Source of the DNA: Phoronis australis | Lineage: Eukaryota; Phoronida; Phoronidae | Direction of reading: 5' to 3' | Length of the DNA stretch: 40,194 bases | Assembly: GCA_002633005.1 (NCBI GenBank) | Contig: NMRA01000202.1 | Coordinates: forward strand, 64,001 to 104,194 | Shown here: piece by piece, positions 1 through 10,139 of the stretch | How positions within the stretch are numbered: the stretch's first letter is position 1 | Layout of the letters: every line of letters begins with the position of its first letter | Program-made: the position numbers and the translations under genes | The notes under the pieces: model-generated | Told to the model about the DNA's origin: nothing | What the model saw: only the letters and a program-made list of their open reading frames with translations | Databases searched by the model: none

Positions 1-38
1 ACAGGCAGGTGCCATTCCTTGATGTAGTTGACATGCGA

Positions 39-142
39 CTATAGTCGTTGACGGCAAGCGTAGATGTAATGACGTTCATCAATGCGTGCAGTCGCTTGGC
101 CGATGGTCAATGACAGGCGGCCATGGTCAGCAAGATCCAAAC
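39..142 (-). CDS. possible 3' terminal exon of the minus-strand gene (weak)
   Basis: On the minus strand a strong pyrimidine tract ending in AG lies at 143-160. After it one frame (entered in phase 1) stays open for about 33 codons to a TAG at 39-41. The translation begins with LDLADHGRLSLTIG and is not recognised. Nothing ties it firmly to the exons at 6202-6378 and 9082-9111, although strand and direction agree. The acceptor lies in a segment resembling the repeated acceptor cassettes seen further right, so it may be repeat-derived rather than a true exon. Confidence 0.15.
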
Positions 143-1451
143 CTAAGAAAGAAAAACCAAGAATGATAAATTAACTACAAGTCAATAATTACCTTATTCA
201 TCCACATTAACAATAACACACAGCTAGGGCACTTAATTGAGACATTCAAAAATCAGAAAGTGGGCATTAAGCTGAGCATGGTCACATTAACGGAATTTAG
301 ATAAAAGTTGAGTTGCTTAATAAGAGTGTCTTGACCACTTTTGCACTTAAGTACTACTCTATGATGTTCATAAAAATTAGAAAACCATTTCATTACTGCT
401 TCAGTGTGTCTTTTTCAGCATGAATAATTGGCAAGGCACGCCGATATGATACCATCGACCTTTGTTACTGCCGAAAGATGAACTGACAAGACGCACACAT
501 TTTGGAAGATAAATTTTTATGTGGGATTCTTGTTCGACTGACACTTTTAAGTAAGCTTGACTTACATAGGTTAGAAGTGGATGCTAAGCCACACACGAGT
601 GAAGATTTAGAAATTTTGGTCACTGGCATTTGGCTGAATTTAGTTGTTGACAAGTAAAGGTAAAATTGCCAGTGTATACCCTGTGTCCATCCGAATTACA
701 GGTTCCTGATACATCTGTGCCCTTCCTTGATGCATATGCAATCACTATGTGGCTTAAGTACCTGATTGTGGCCAGGATGCACTGGCGTTCCTCAGGTCAA
801 TAGGATGGTCCCGGCTATAAAGCTCCTTTGTCCCCGGAGGTGGGAAATTGCGATGTTACATTGGCCTTGGTTTAGAAATCTCGGATACCATCGTATCTAC
901 AAATAATTCTCAAGTTAATCCAACTTTCTGCCATCAGGGGTTGCAGCCACAGCACAGCTGAGCAAAACTTTTCTGTCATTGGAAGGTTGAACTCAATGCA
1001 ATCAATACAAATTGAATGAAAATTGACAACGGTGACAACAAAACTTGATAACTGCTTGACAGATGTTGAAGCTTTGTGGGTAATCCGGGAGCATCCTACT
1101 GAGTTATGGTTAATGACAGGCAGTGATGTCAGCAAATGGTGATCCTAGATGCATAGATGGAAAACAAACGTCACAATTCAATTCATAGAGAAGGAAGAAG
1201 GGTATGGAATGCGATTTTGTAATTAGGCTGAAATCACAGAAAATACGTGACATGAAAGTTGAGGGAAAGTTGGGGTCACTTAAGAAAATTATTAGCGTCA
1301 TGATAGGACAAAGAATTGTGGCTCTTGTGAAGGAAAAGGAATGACAGTCTGCCAGGATTAGTGAAACTTGAAAAGTCGTAATATTATTGTAAATCATGAA
1401 ATCAATGATTTTACTAATTAGCTTGAATGCTGATACAACCCCTCTTCTCTG

Positions 1452-1505
1452 CCCTTTACAATTATCACAGAGCAGCATCCTCGACGGAACCTAAAAAGAA
1501 AAGAA
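1452..1505 (-). repeat. acceptor-bearing repeat cassette, copy B
   Basis: Read on the minus strand, a pyrimidine tract and AG (acceptor at 1491-1492) are followed by GTTCCGTCGAGGATGCTGCT. The same arrangement recurs near 1987, 2108, 2373, 5254 and 6598. In this copy the phase-0 frame stays open for more than 100 codons, beginning VPSRMLLCDNCKG, but no known domain is evident. It may be an alternative exon or a repeat that happens to carry an acceptor. Confidence 0.45.
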
Positions 1506-1967
1506 GAAACAAAAAGTATTAGCAAACAAGTTTACAATCACTGTACCCACCCTGGTCTCTGCTTGTGGCATTTAATGGGACGTTCAAAAATAGAGATTCC
1601 CGTCAGAACACTTTTTTCAGAAAATCGCAATTGCATAAATTGAACGAACATAAAGTATTTATAAATGTAAATTTGGGCAATTAGCATTTCATTGATCTTG
1701 GGTGTTTTAACCCTGACGAGTATGGTTGGAAATCTTTGTGTACAGATTCCTGTACTTCAGTGTCCATCTGTATAAACGGTTGCTGGCATCGTGGCCAAGC
1801 GCAAACATGAAAATGACATTACTCATATCTTAAGAGACATGGTTTGAAGGTCACCGTGAGTGAAAACAAAATATAATTGTGGGGCTCCAAAACTTGAAAG
1901 ACACTTGGTCGTGAATCACAAAATTGATAATTTTTTCAGGAACCAGGATCGGCATACACCCCCCTCT

Positions 1968-2040
1968 AGTTACCACAGAGCAGCATTCTGAAAAGAAATC
2001 CAAGAAAACAAACGAAGTTCATCCATCGACTACACGTTCA
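1968..2040 (-). repeat. acceptor-bearing repeat cassette, copy C
   Basis: The plus strand shares the core AGCAGCATTCTGAAAAG and the flank TTCATCCATCGACTAC with the cassette at 6565-6650. On the minus strand the acceptor is TTTTCAG, followed by AATGCTGCTCTGTG and then GTAACT, a usable donor. A sixth, poorer cassette follows at 2080-2120, with its acceptor at 2109-2110. Confidence 0.4.
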
Positions 2041-2335
2041 CGGATGCACGGCTGGTTGAACGGTGCTCAAGTAATGTGCCACAGCGAGGGCATCATCCTG
2101 GAAGAAACCTGAAACAATAATTAATGATTGTCACTTGTCTACAAGACGCACAGGAGAACCAAACTGATGGTGAACAGGTGAGGACTGGTGAAGATTGGCC
2201 ACAGCGTTCTTAACACTTGTACAACCTGGAACTGATAAAGAACAAGAGAGGAATGAAAAGCTGTTGTGATCCTGAAAGTTCAAAAAATGCAGTCATGAAT
2301 CATTACATTTTGTAATTTGGCGCCCCTTCACCCCG

Positions 2336-2405
2336 CTCCACTTATCAACGGGCAGCATCCTGAAGGAAGGAACCTATAGAAAATGAAAATTCCATCCATT
2401 AATTA
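2336..2405 (-). repeat. acceptor-bearing repeat cassette, copy D
   Basis: On the minus strand, TTTTCTATAG (acceptor at 2374-2375) precedes GTTCCTTCCTTCAGGATGCT. The acceptor and first bases nearly match the cassette at 6561-6598. The phase-0 frame runs about 25 codons (beginning VPSFRMLPVDKW) to a stop. Confidence 0.4.
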
Positions 2406-2409
2406 CAAT

Positions 2410-4780
2410 TAGAAACGCACAAAAAGGACTTGAGGAACAGAAGGATGATAGGTCGGTAGCAGCTACGCAGAAATATTGCCTAAGCTGGTGGTTATTAAAT
2501 AACCACACAAAAAATTGTTTGTAATTGTTAGTCAGATTTGTTGATATGTAAGTAGTTGCGCAACCCTAGTGACCTAAGGTTTTAACCCTGTCTGTTGCTG
2601 TGGTTAACTAAAGGTGAAAAAGCAATTGTCCTAGCTTTGAGCTCTCTAAGTGTTCAAAGATTGACCACTATGAAAACAAAATTGACTGTCAGTATTGTGT
2701 GCCTACTCTATGACTGGAGTAAGTAACACACTCAGTTACCAATAAAAATTCTCCAATTTGGGACAATTTCTAACTTTGGGACACAGAAAATAACACAAAA
2801 GTTGAGTTTAAGGTTCCGAAGATTGGGATATGTGTACTTTTACTCAGGTTCGTAACATCAAGAGGAAGGAAATTGTTAAATTTTCATTGTCCCGATTTGG
2901 AAATTTTTAATAAAACTTATTACAACGGTAAACTTCATCGTGAAAACTAATTAATATTTCAAAGGTACTCTTTCCTCTAGTTCCACTATTTAAGAACATA
3001 AAACTAGTGTCATGATTCAGAAGGTATCACAAAAGTAGGAACATTTTGTAAATTGCAGCTGTGTATTGCAGTTGCATTGTGTCCAACAAAGAATTTTGAA
3101 GTTCAGTAGCATGCAAATGTGCTAGCCATTTTATTGATGCAACCATAAATAAAGCGACAACAGTAACTTTAATTACAGAGGATAAAAACTCAGTTAGGCC
3201 AAAAAAACAAACTTTTAGTTGGTTCTCATTTTGAGACCTGTGATCAACGAGTAAAGGAAAGCTGGCCCAAATCAATTTGAATCAACGTTTCGGAATCATG
3301 TTTTTCGGAAGCTGCACAGACGAGTATGCGGTGGTAAGCAAGATATGAAATGCCATGATTTCCCAGACAATGAGTAAAAAATAACAGATAAATCTAGTAC
3401 GCTCATCTCAGGTGGATTTTCTTTTTGAAAAAGTGAGAAACTGAAAACGACCACCCCGCAACTCGATTTTCAAAAACAGCAGAACAATGCTTTTTTGGCC
3501 TTACAGTAAAAATTCTCTATTGTGGCACAGTCGCTGAATTCATTGACACCAAATTTCAAGCCAAAATTAGGACTTTCTTGATTGTGAACATTGGGAGATG
3601 GGCAATATTGGCGCTCACCATATTTCTCAACTATCAAACACCAAACACGGCGTTTTGCATCAGCAGTTTGAATGTAAGTTCTTAGGAACAAAATGATTTT
3701 TCCCTGTCTCAATAGGAGACTTTTAACCTTCATAGCTCCTGGAATTCAATTTCTATACATAGAACTTTCATGACCAGATCTAAAGTGAACAACAGCATTC
3801 ACAATGATACAGTGAACCCAGCTAATGAAACTCAGCATTACCAGCTGCTGGTTTTTCAGAATTGGTGAAATCAGTCACCGGTTGCTTCATAATGCCACTT
3901 GGGTTCTAACAAATCACAACATCTGGAGTAACACCTAACCACTAAAGTACACACTAAGATGTACCAGTGATTTTGTTTTCCTTTTTTCCTAACGTAAGAG
4001 TAAGTGGCTTAATCATTTTTGACATTCGTTACCATGGCTACCACCAAACAATTTTTAAGAAATTGTGGGCATCCACATCACATGAGCCAGTAATAGCCAC
4101 TTTTCGAAAAAAACACCGACATTGTGGAATATAACTTTCGCTAGATGGCGATAATGTAGTTTGTAATTTTTTTTGTAATTCTTGGCCACCAACAATTTTG
4201 TTCTCAAATTGCCACTGCTTTGCAGTGGGACATTCTTGCATACCAGAATTAGAAAGTGGTGAGACCTTAACATAAACAAACACAAAGTAACGTAATGCAA
4301 ACTGCATAGTTGCCAACATTCCAAAAATGAAAAAACAGAACACTTGTACAGGAAGACGAATTTCCTGAGCAACACTCTGACATGATGTCTAAAGCATGTC
4401 TTTTACTCAATGATGTCGACTTGTTTGGTGCAATGGTGCATGACGAAGCATCAAAAAGCACATGGCCCAAAAGTCAGACAGTTGGCAATTATGTAACTAT
4501 AGCAACCCAGGATCATTATGGGCAAGAAAAGTGATATTCCGAGATCAGTCTCAGATTGAAATCAACAAATGCTGTTGTTCTATAGAATCTGGTCAATGCT
4601 AATAATTTCAAGAAGTTTGGTTCATCCAGAGATCACTCCAAAACTGCATTAAACGGTGATGCAATAAAACCGATGATGTCCCTTAATGTTAAACAGACTA
4701 CTTGACTGTATAGTGTCATACGATGGCAATAAACATTCCGTCCTATAGAATGTAAACTATCTTCTTAATCAAATATATAC
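2410..4780. other. no supported gene; AT-rich, probably intronic
   Basis: Only short overlapping open frames of about 60-110 codons on the minus strand are visible. None has convincing splice boundaries or recognisable motifs. The stretch would be intron of the minus-strand gene if exons further left belong to it. Confidence 0.5.
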
Positions 4781-4781
4781 A

Positions 4782-4886
4782 TGTATATATCTGTGTGTAT
4801 ACTATACATTATATATGTATATATCTGTGTGTATACTGTATATTATATATGTATATATCTGTGTGTATACTATATATGTTATATAT
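4782..4886. repeat. 34-bp AT-rich tandem repeat, 3 copies
   Basis: The unit begins TGTATATATCTGTGTGTATA. Units start at 4782, 4816 and 4850, with an exact 34-bp period and few differences. It is an alternating purine-pyrimidine minisatellite. Confidence 0.9.
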
Positions 4887-5234
4887 CATAAACAAACTAT
4901 AATTAAACTACAGGACGGTCCCAGATTACACAGCCACACGTGTTAGCAAAGTTTGCCATGCCATTCAGGCTGCAATGCCGACGGCAGAAAGTTGAACAAA
5001 CACGAGGAGTATCAATGGATACAATAATTTCCGACACCATATCTCAAACGAGGCCAATGTAATGCATTTTTCTATATCCAGGACAAATGAGCTTTCCATC
5101 TGGTACCATCCTAATACGATAACACTTCGCCAAATTAGGACACAATATGACCGACAAGTGATTTTTTCCAAAGTTTTCTATGAAAGACATGTCGTACCAA
5201 ATTTATGCTCTTTTGCGTTGAAGTTCAATAACAC

Positions 5235-5265
5235 AACTATCACCAGACAACATTCTGAAAAAAGG
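5235..5265 (-). repeat. acceptor-bearing repeat cassette, copy E (diverged)
   Basis: The plus strand reads ACAACATTCTGAAAAAAGG, matching the core of the other cassettes. The minus-strand acceptor TTTTTTCAG lies at 5255 and above. The phase-0 frame stops after four codons, so it is unlikely to be a coding exon. Confidence 0.35.
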
Positions 5266-5714
5266 TGAATGTTTTAGACAATGTTTGAAGCATTTGAAAA
5301 ATAAAAATGGTTATTTGAGCAATTGGGGAGATTTTACCATATCTTAAGCAGCATTTCATCCTGTTCAGCCTGCTAAAAATGAAATTGAATGCAGCCCTTT
5401 GCTCTTACAAAATAAGCATCAAAAACGTTCACAGGATTTGTTTTGTATTACCAGGAAAAACATACCAACCTTTCAAAGGTCCAGAAAACCACTGATAAAT
5501 TGTCAATTTAACTGGGTTGGCCAAACTCGAAATTTGTAATTGGTACACAGATAACTGCGTTAAAAGATTAATCAGTCACATGACAAAAATGACAATTTCT
5601 CTTAAATAAATCACAAATCAAAATAAGTTTTATGACAGATAACAAACAGGATGAAATGCAGCTCTTTAAACTTTATAATATTTCGAAGTTCAACATATAT
5701 AAATGATATAACTT

Positions 5715-5877
5715 TTTAAACTTTTTTTCATTTTTTTATCTTTTTTTTGGTTTATATTTTTCTATTTTTTATTTATATTTTATATTTCTTAATATTTTTT
5801 TAGTTTACAACTCAACAATATTTAAATGTAACTATGAGGTTTTCATTCACACACACATGCACACACACTTTCACACA
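5715..5877. repeat. T-rich tract followed by a CA-rich microsatellite
   Basis: About 100 bases are almost entirely T and A (5715-5811). A short interrupted CA repeat follows at 5847-5877. This is low-complexity sequence. Confidence 0.85.
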
Positions 5878-6201
5878 TTGGATCAAAACTGTATGGTCTA
5901 ACGATTCGCCTGCGATCTCATAGGTAAACTGGATGCTCTGACAAAAATTCTGGGTCATTTTGCCTCATTACTTTTGCCGTAAGCTGTTCATTGAAGTTGG
6001 ATACTGACAGTGGCTGATGGTTAAAACCATGTGTATTTAATAGGTCTTAAAAATGGAAAGCAATGATTTAGTACCTACCTATCTTTTTAAGAAAAAAATA
6101 AAAAACAAGAATTCACTCCTCAGGCATTTTGTGTATTAAATTGGCGAGATTTTACTGTATTCTCAATAGAAAATATAAAGCAAAGACAGAAAATTGCTCA
6201 C

Positions 6202-6378
6202 CATTAGGCATTGCTCGTTGAATGGTGTTGTTAGCCTCGTCTTGGGCACTGGTGACATGTGTCGCCAAGCAGGTGGTGAGTAGGGTGGTGGCGTTCTGGG
6301 GCGAAAGTTGACAGAAGGTGATGAAACAGACTTCCCAGCGTACGTAGACAGGTCAAATGCACTCATCAGGCAGTCGAG
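6202..6378 (-). CDS. coding exon of an unrecognised proline-rich protein
   Basis: On the minus strand the acceptor TATTCCACCAG (ending at 6379) opens a 59-codon phase-0 frame. It closes at the donor ATG|GTGAGC, with the last exon base at 6202. The translation runs from LDCLMSAFDLSTYAGK, through the proline-rich stretch RPRTPPPYSPPAWRHMSP, to TPFNEQCLM. Both splice sites are good and the length is an exact multiple of three. It joins in frame to the upstream exon at 9082-9111, giving a plausible N-terminal helix (EKRVNQ|LDCLMSAFD). The PPPYSPP and SPV/TP motifs look like a disordered phosphorylation or adaptor segment, but that is inference. No family is recognised, and the following exon to the left could not be identified. 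Confidence 0.6.
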
Positions 6379-6560
6379 CTGGTGGAATACAGTAATGTTA
6401 GTGATTGTCTTCCATTGAGCACTGTCGGTAAACAGTACAACAGACACGACATTTAAGGCATAATTTGTGTTGTTCATTCAATCAAAACAAAACTAAAGCA
6501 ATGAGTAAATAACAAAGAGTTTTTAGGCCAACATATTTAATTGACATGTATATATCTTAC

Positions 6561-6598
6561 TGGTCGGTTGACGAATAGGGCAGCATTGCCAAAAGAAC
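6561..6598 (-). repeat. cassette copy F; possible 38-nt microexon
   Basis: On the minus strand, TTTTTTTCTATAG (acceptor at 6599-6601) and the donor CCA|GTAAGATATA (at 6551-6560) bracket 38 nt. This is the only cassette copy with both a strong acceptor and a strong donor. Inclusion between the 9082-9111 and 6202-6378 exons would shift the frame, because 38 is not a multiple of three. It would therefore behave as a frame-breaking (poison-type) exon or not be used. Confidence 0.35.
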
Positions 6599-6633
6599 CT
6601 ATAGAAAAAAATATTGTTCATCCATCAACTGAT

Positions 6634-6670
6634 AATTCACAATGGTGTACAAGAATTCACAATGGTGTAC
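6634..6670. repeat. 20-bp period direct duplication
   Basis: AATTCACAATGGTGTAC occurs at 6634-6650 and again at 6654-6670. Confidence 0.9.
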
Positions 6671-6679
6671 CAGTTCAGC

Positions 6680-7860
6680 AATTTTGCTCACATGAGGGCG
6701 CTACGACCAAGTCTGAGTTCGCCTCAGTAGTCGTGGTTTATGATCAATTTTGCTCCGGACTACACAAGTAAAGGCTAAAATTAATTACCTTTACAGATCT
6801 GCATGTTAATTGGGGGGAAATAGTTCACTCATAATTAATTGCCATGTAATGAATTAGTGGGATTGAACAGGAAAATTGAGTGTTAGTCATTACCATTTGA
6901 AAAACTCAGAATCATGGCATGAATTTAGTTTCCGTGACAGAAAGTCAATAGATCCTCCATACATATCAAGATACAGAGTGTTGAATTTTAAAATCATAAG
7001 CATAAGCATTTTATTTCCACTCTGTCAGCAGTCTGCGAAAGATAATTATATTTCAGACCAGCAGTTTTAAAATTTGTTGTCATGTCAAAATGCTATGAAC
7101 ACAAAATTCACATTGTAATTTATATTTAATAATTCACTAAAATTTTACCTATTGAAGTTACATTACAGTACAATATACGATGCTTTTCCCAACAGGCGCA
7201 ACTACAAAATGCTTCTTTAAAGTTATCAGTTGGGGGTTACAGGCACTCATTTACTTACACAGCCTCTGGGCTCATTATGGCACACTTGTTTTCTTTGGAG
7301 ATGTAGCACAGTTAACACTGTGAATTGAAATCATTTTATTTGCCATGCAAAGCTTCCTTATGACCTTTGATGATACCTCTCTAACATTACTAAACTTTTC
7401 TATCATATCTGTTTCCAACCAAATACTGCATTCCTCTTTTTGAAATCCATGTGAGTACTATTAATTTATCCTACAGGCTGCTAATTAGTCATGCCAAAGG
7501 TCAGTCATGCAAACAGCAATATTATATCTGCCTGTCCATGAGTGTTCCCAGCATTTGGGGCTGTGTTGCTCCAACATCTAAGACAGCTATGACTAACCCA
7601 TACTAATTGATTCACAAATTAATGTTGGTGGCTTAGCCGCGATGCTGAAGAAAATCTAATCGCTAATTTCTTATACTGAATCGATTTTAAAAATTTTCAA
7701 AAACAGCTACTTACTTTTCAATTTTAAAAACATGTTGGTTGTTTGCCTAGCTCAATGTTTATATCTCACTTAATCTCGCAATCTTGCTTTTTAGTGAGGT
7801 TAGCTGGTTCCCTAGGTGTCGGCTAGGGGAAGGGGACATTGGTTAGATTTGAAACACACA
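6680..7860. other. no supported gene; probably intron
   Basis: AT-rich sequence with only short open frames. It lies between the two proposed exons of the minus-strand gene. No repeat or RNA gene is recognised. Confidence 0.5.
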
Positions 7861-8380
7861 AAGAAAATGGCGGACAATTGTCAACATCTTTGCGAACTAA
7901 GTTTTCTCTCTACAGTATCCATAACGTAAGAAACTAGAGAAAGACCGAGTACAGTGTTATATGTGACCTGAGCTTGCCATCGAAATAGCAGAAAAGGACA
8001 CTCTAGCTGTAGGCTAATGCCAACAGGCTACGAAAAATGCAAACCTCAAATGTACGACCACAACTTTCTGATTCAAATTTCACGAACATTTCTCAATTGA
8101 GCACCGAATTATTTGTACAACAGACCACAAACTATATCATTCCACATTCTTCCTCCGTCATGCCGGTTTGTTTATGTATACATGTAAAGCGCTACCTGTT
8201 GACAATTTATCAGCCAATCAGAAACGCCGGTGTAAAAATTTTCCCCCGAGAAAAATTGACGATCATGAAAATCGCATTTTTCCAGCCGGCCGAAATCCAA
8301 CCGGGGTCAGTCATGCAAGACGAAGTTTTGTTTCGCGAACTTAGCGGCGATTTATTAGCAGCCTGTGCTCTTTACTAGTG
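7860..8380 (+). promoter_or_regulatory. promoter-like island with a possible plus-strand start exon
   Basis: AAAATGGCGGAC at 7864 is a good YY1-type initiator context. It also places a strong Kozak ATG at 7867. The frame MADNCQHLCELSFLSTVSI reaches a GTAAG donor at 7926 (59 nt, phase 2). A CCAAT box (CAGCCAATCAGAA) lies near 8210, and CpG-containing sequence follows to about 8370. The plus-strand open frame over 8037-8378 has no recognisable content. No downstream plus-strand exon in matching phase was found, so the start exon is speculative. An internal or bidirectional promoter inside intron 1 of the minus-strand gene is another reading. Confidence 0.2.
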
Positions 8381-9081
8381 CGCTTTGCAAACAACATGAT
8401 TTGTCAATGGTTCGAGCAATGTACATATATAATCCGAAAAATTGAGAGGCACAGGAAACTATGAAAACAATACTTCATGGTATATGGGCACTGGTGCACC
8501 ACAAGGGCGGGTTTGGGGGGGGGGCTGTAGTCCCCACTTTTTTCAGTGCTGTGCCGCCCATGTAATTGGTTCCAAAAATTTTTTGAGATGTTTAGGGTTT
8601 AGGGTAGAGATTGAAAGCACATTTTAGATACGTAAAATACGATAAGTTTCTCAAGAGCTCCTTTATTAAGGTAACTTGGCCTTTTATGGTTAATCAGAAG
8701 TGAGGGTAGTATTGAGAGTTTCTCCGCCACGGCAGTTGGTTAAACCAAAATACTTACTCAAAATTTTGAAACCATTCGCTGGATCAAACAATGTAATCTA
8801 CTGTCATTTTGTAAGAACTCATATTTTGCATGGAAAGTGAACAACCGCTTCACTCTGAACTACAAAGCGATAACTAACGGTTGCATCTAAAGCTAACGTT
8901 TAGCTATCGATGTTAAATTGCGAAGCGCTCGGGGTATAAAAACAAGATCAGGCTCATCCGATCTTGAATCGTGGCGAATGAGTTGACAACAAAACTTAGT
9001 AATGGCAGTTAAAGAGAAAGGCAAAATTATCACAAAATGACATAAGAGTTCACATGCAATCATACATTTCAAAACTCTCAC

Positions 9082-9111
9082 TTGATTAACTCTTTTTTCA
9101 GCGATTTCCAT
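9082..9111 (-). CDS. probable first coding exon of the proline-rich minus-strand gene
   Basis: On the minus strand, AAGGATGG places A at -3 and G at +4 around the ATG at 9109-9111, a strong start context. Ten codons (MEIAEKRVNQ) run to the donor CAA|GTGAGA at 9076-9081. The exon ends in phase 0 and the exon at 6202-6378 begins in phase 0, so they join without a break. The intron would be about 2.7 kb. The start is supported by the Kozak context and the lack of a better upstream ATG before the donor. The call is inferred from splice logic only; ten residues are too few for family recognition. Confidence 0.4.
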
Positions 9112-9357
9112 CCTTGCCAAATGGAAAATTGTTGAGGGTCACACCCCAAACACCCCTTTCTAAGGGGTTACCACCTGACCAGCTAAGGTCAGCATCGTTA
9201 TGCTTTTTGTAGTCAATCATGAGTGTTTGCCTGACAACCGTTGTCAAAAAGCTAACGTCGGCTTAACACATGTTATAAAAGCAGGGTACTTACTAGGTGA
9301 TGGATCCACAGAAGGTGTTCAGGTAATCTGTGAAGGCATTCTCACTTGTTCAGGCAC

Positions 9358-9465
9358 TCCACACAATATATAACTCTCGTAGTTGTAGTAGTAATTAGGT
9401 TTCACAATATATAGAAATCTCATAGTAGTAGTAATAAGGCTCGTATATCGCAGTAGTAATCGCAC
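9358..9465. repeat. degenerate tandem repeat with GTAGTAGTAAT motif
   Basis: CACAATATATA followed by a CTCGTAG/CTCATAG and GTAGTAGTAAT block occurs twice, at about 9360 and 9403. A third shortened copy (CTCGTATATCGCAGTAGTAA) follows near 9439. It lies upstream of the proposed 9109 start on the minus strand. Confidence 0.55.
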
Positions 9466-9513
9466 GTCTCTCTTGTCTCAATAGCAGTTTTCTGGTTCGA
9501 ATAGCAATATTCA

Positions 9514-9540
9514 TTTGGCGGGAAATTCAAAAGTCACGTG
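9514..9540 (-). promoter_or_regulatory. E2F-like site plus CACGTG E-box upstream of the minus-strand gene
   Basis: TTTGGCGGGAAA (9514-9525) matches the classical E2F consensus. CACGTG (9535-9540) is a USF/Myc-type E-box ten bases further on. They lie about 400 bp upstream of the proposed minus-strand ATG at 9109-9111, a reasonable promoter position. If functional this suggests growth- or cell-cycle-linked expression, but single motif matches are weak evidence. Confidence 0.35.
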
Positions 9541-9722
9541 GCAAGAGACTTAGCGCACCCACTCCCCGTTGTTATCTATTAGATGCACTCAATAGGCAGT
9601 GCTGAGAAACACAGTTAGGCCACTCCCACCATAGTTACCTGTTGTGAAGTCCCACTGAGCGCAAATCAAATATGAAGTTAGGTTCTCAGCATATGTATCA
9701 CCTGAACAGCCTCCCTTTCAGT

Positions 9723-9857
9723 AACGCTAGGACCTCGCTAAAAAGCAAGACTTCACGAGATTACGTGAGATATTGCCGTGTATTTTAAATACAAACACGT
9801 GACTTTGACTAGATTTTAGCCAGGTCCTAGCGTAGGTCCTAGCGTGGGTCCTAGCGT
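9723..9857. mobile_element. MITE, TIR AACGCTAGGACCTCGCTAA, copy 1
   Basis: A 111-bp core (9723-9833) starts AACGCTAGGACCTCGCTAAA and ends with the near-inverse TTTTAGCCAGGTCCTAGCGT. The interior GAGATTACGTGAGATATTGC is shared exactly with the copy at 21397-21508. The right terminus is then repeated twice more as 12-bp units (AGGTCCTAGCGT, GGGTCCTAGCGT), so the end is triplicated. It is non-coding and presumably was mobilised by a transposase encoded elsewhere. Confidence 0.85.
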
Positions 9858-10059
9858 CTACTGAACGCACGCCAGGTTCTTTTCGATGGAGTTCCCGATG
9901 TGGAGCCAAACCATCACAAAGGTCTTAGGGGGGAGGATGGTGGACTCTCAATTGAGCTTCATTCACGTGTCAGGTCGCTTTTGGGTTCCGCTTAGTTACA
10001 TAGCACAAGTACAGTTGTATAAGGCGGGGTGAGGGGGAGGGGCAAAGGATGAAAACGTT

Positions 10060-10138
10060 GGACACGGAAAGAAAACGGTGGGCATAGAACTTCAGGACTT
10101 TAATGAAGTTCTCTGCCCACCGTTTTCTTTCCGTGTCC
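10060..10138. repeat. near-perfect hairpin, 35-bp arms, 9-nt loop
   Basis: The left arm (10060-10094) and right arm (10104-10138) are reverse complements with one mismatch in 35. The arms begin GGACACGGAAAGAAAACGG. The loop is GGACTTTAA. Possible explanations are a fold-back transposon end, a recent inverted duplication or a small-RNA precursor. No other copy was seen in the window. Confidence 0.95.
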
Positions 10139-10139
10139 T

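Noticed and set aside
7867-7925. Possible 5' exon of the large gene (MADNCQHL...)
   Set aside because: Joining its phase-2 donor to the acceptor at 15960 meets a stop after 13 codons. It cannot extend the large protein, though it could be an untranslated or unrelated exon.
8037-8378. 113-codon plus-strand open frame
   Set aside because: No splice sites, motif or codon pattern beyond its CpG-richer composition. Treated as promoter-like DNA instead.
9480-9500. GGTTCGAATAG, resembling a tRNA B box
   Set aside because: No A box at the right spacing and no cloverleaf could be drawn.
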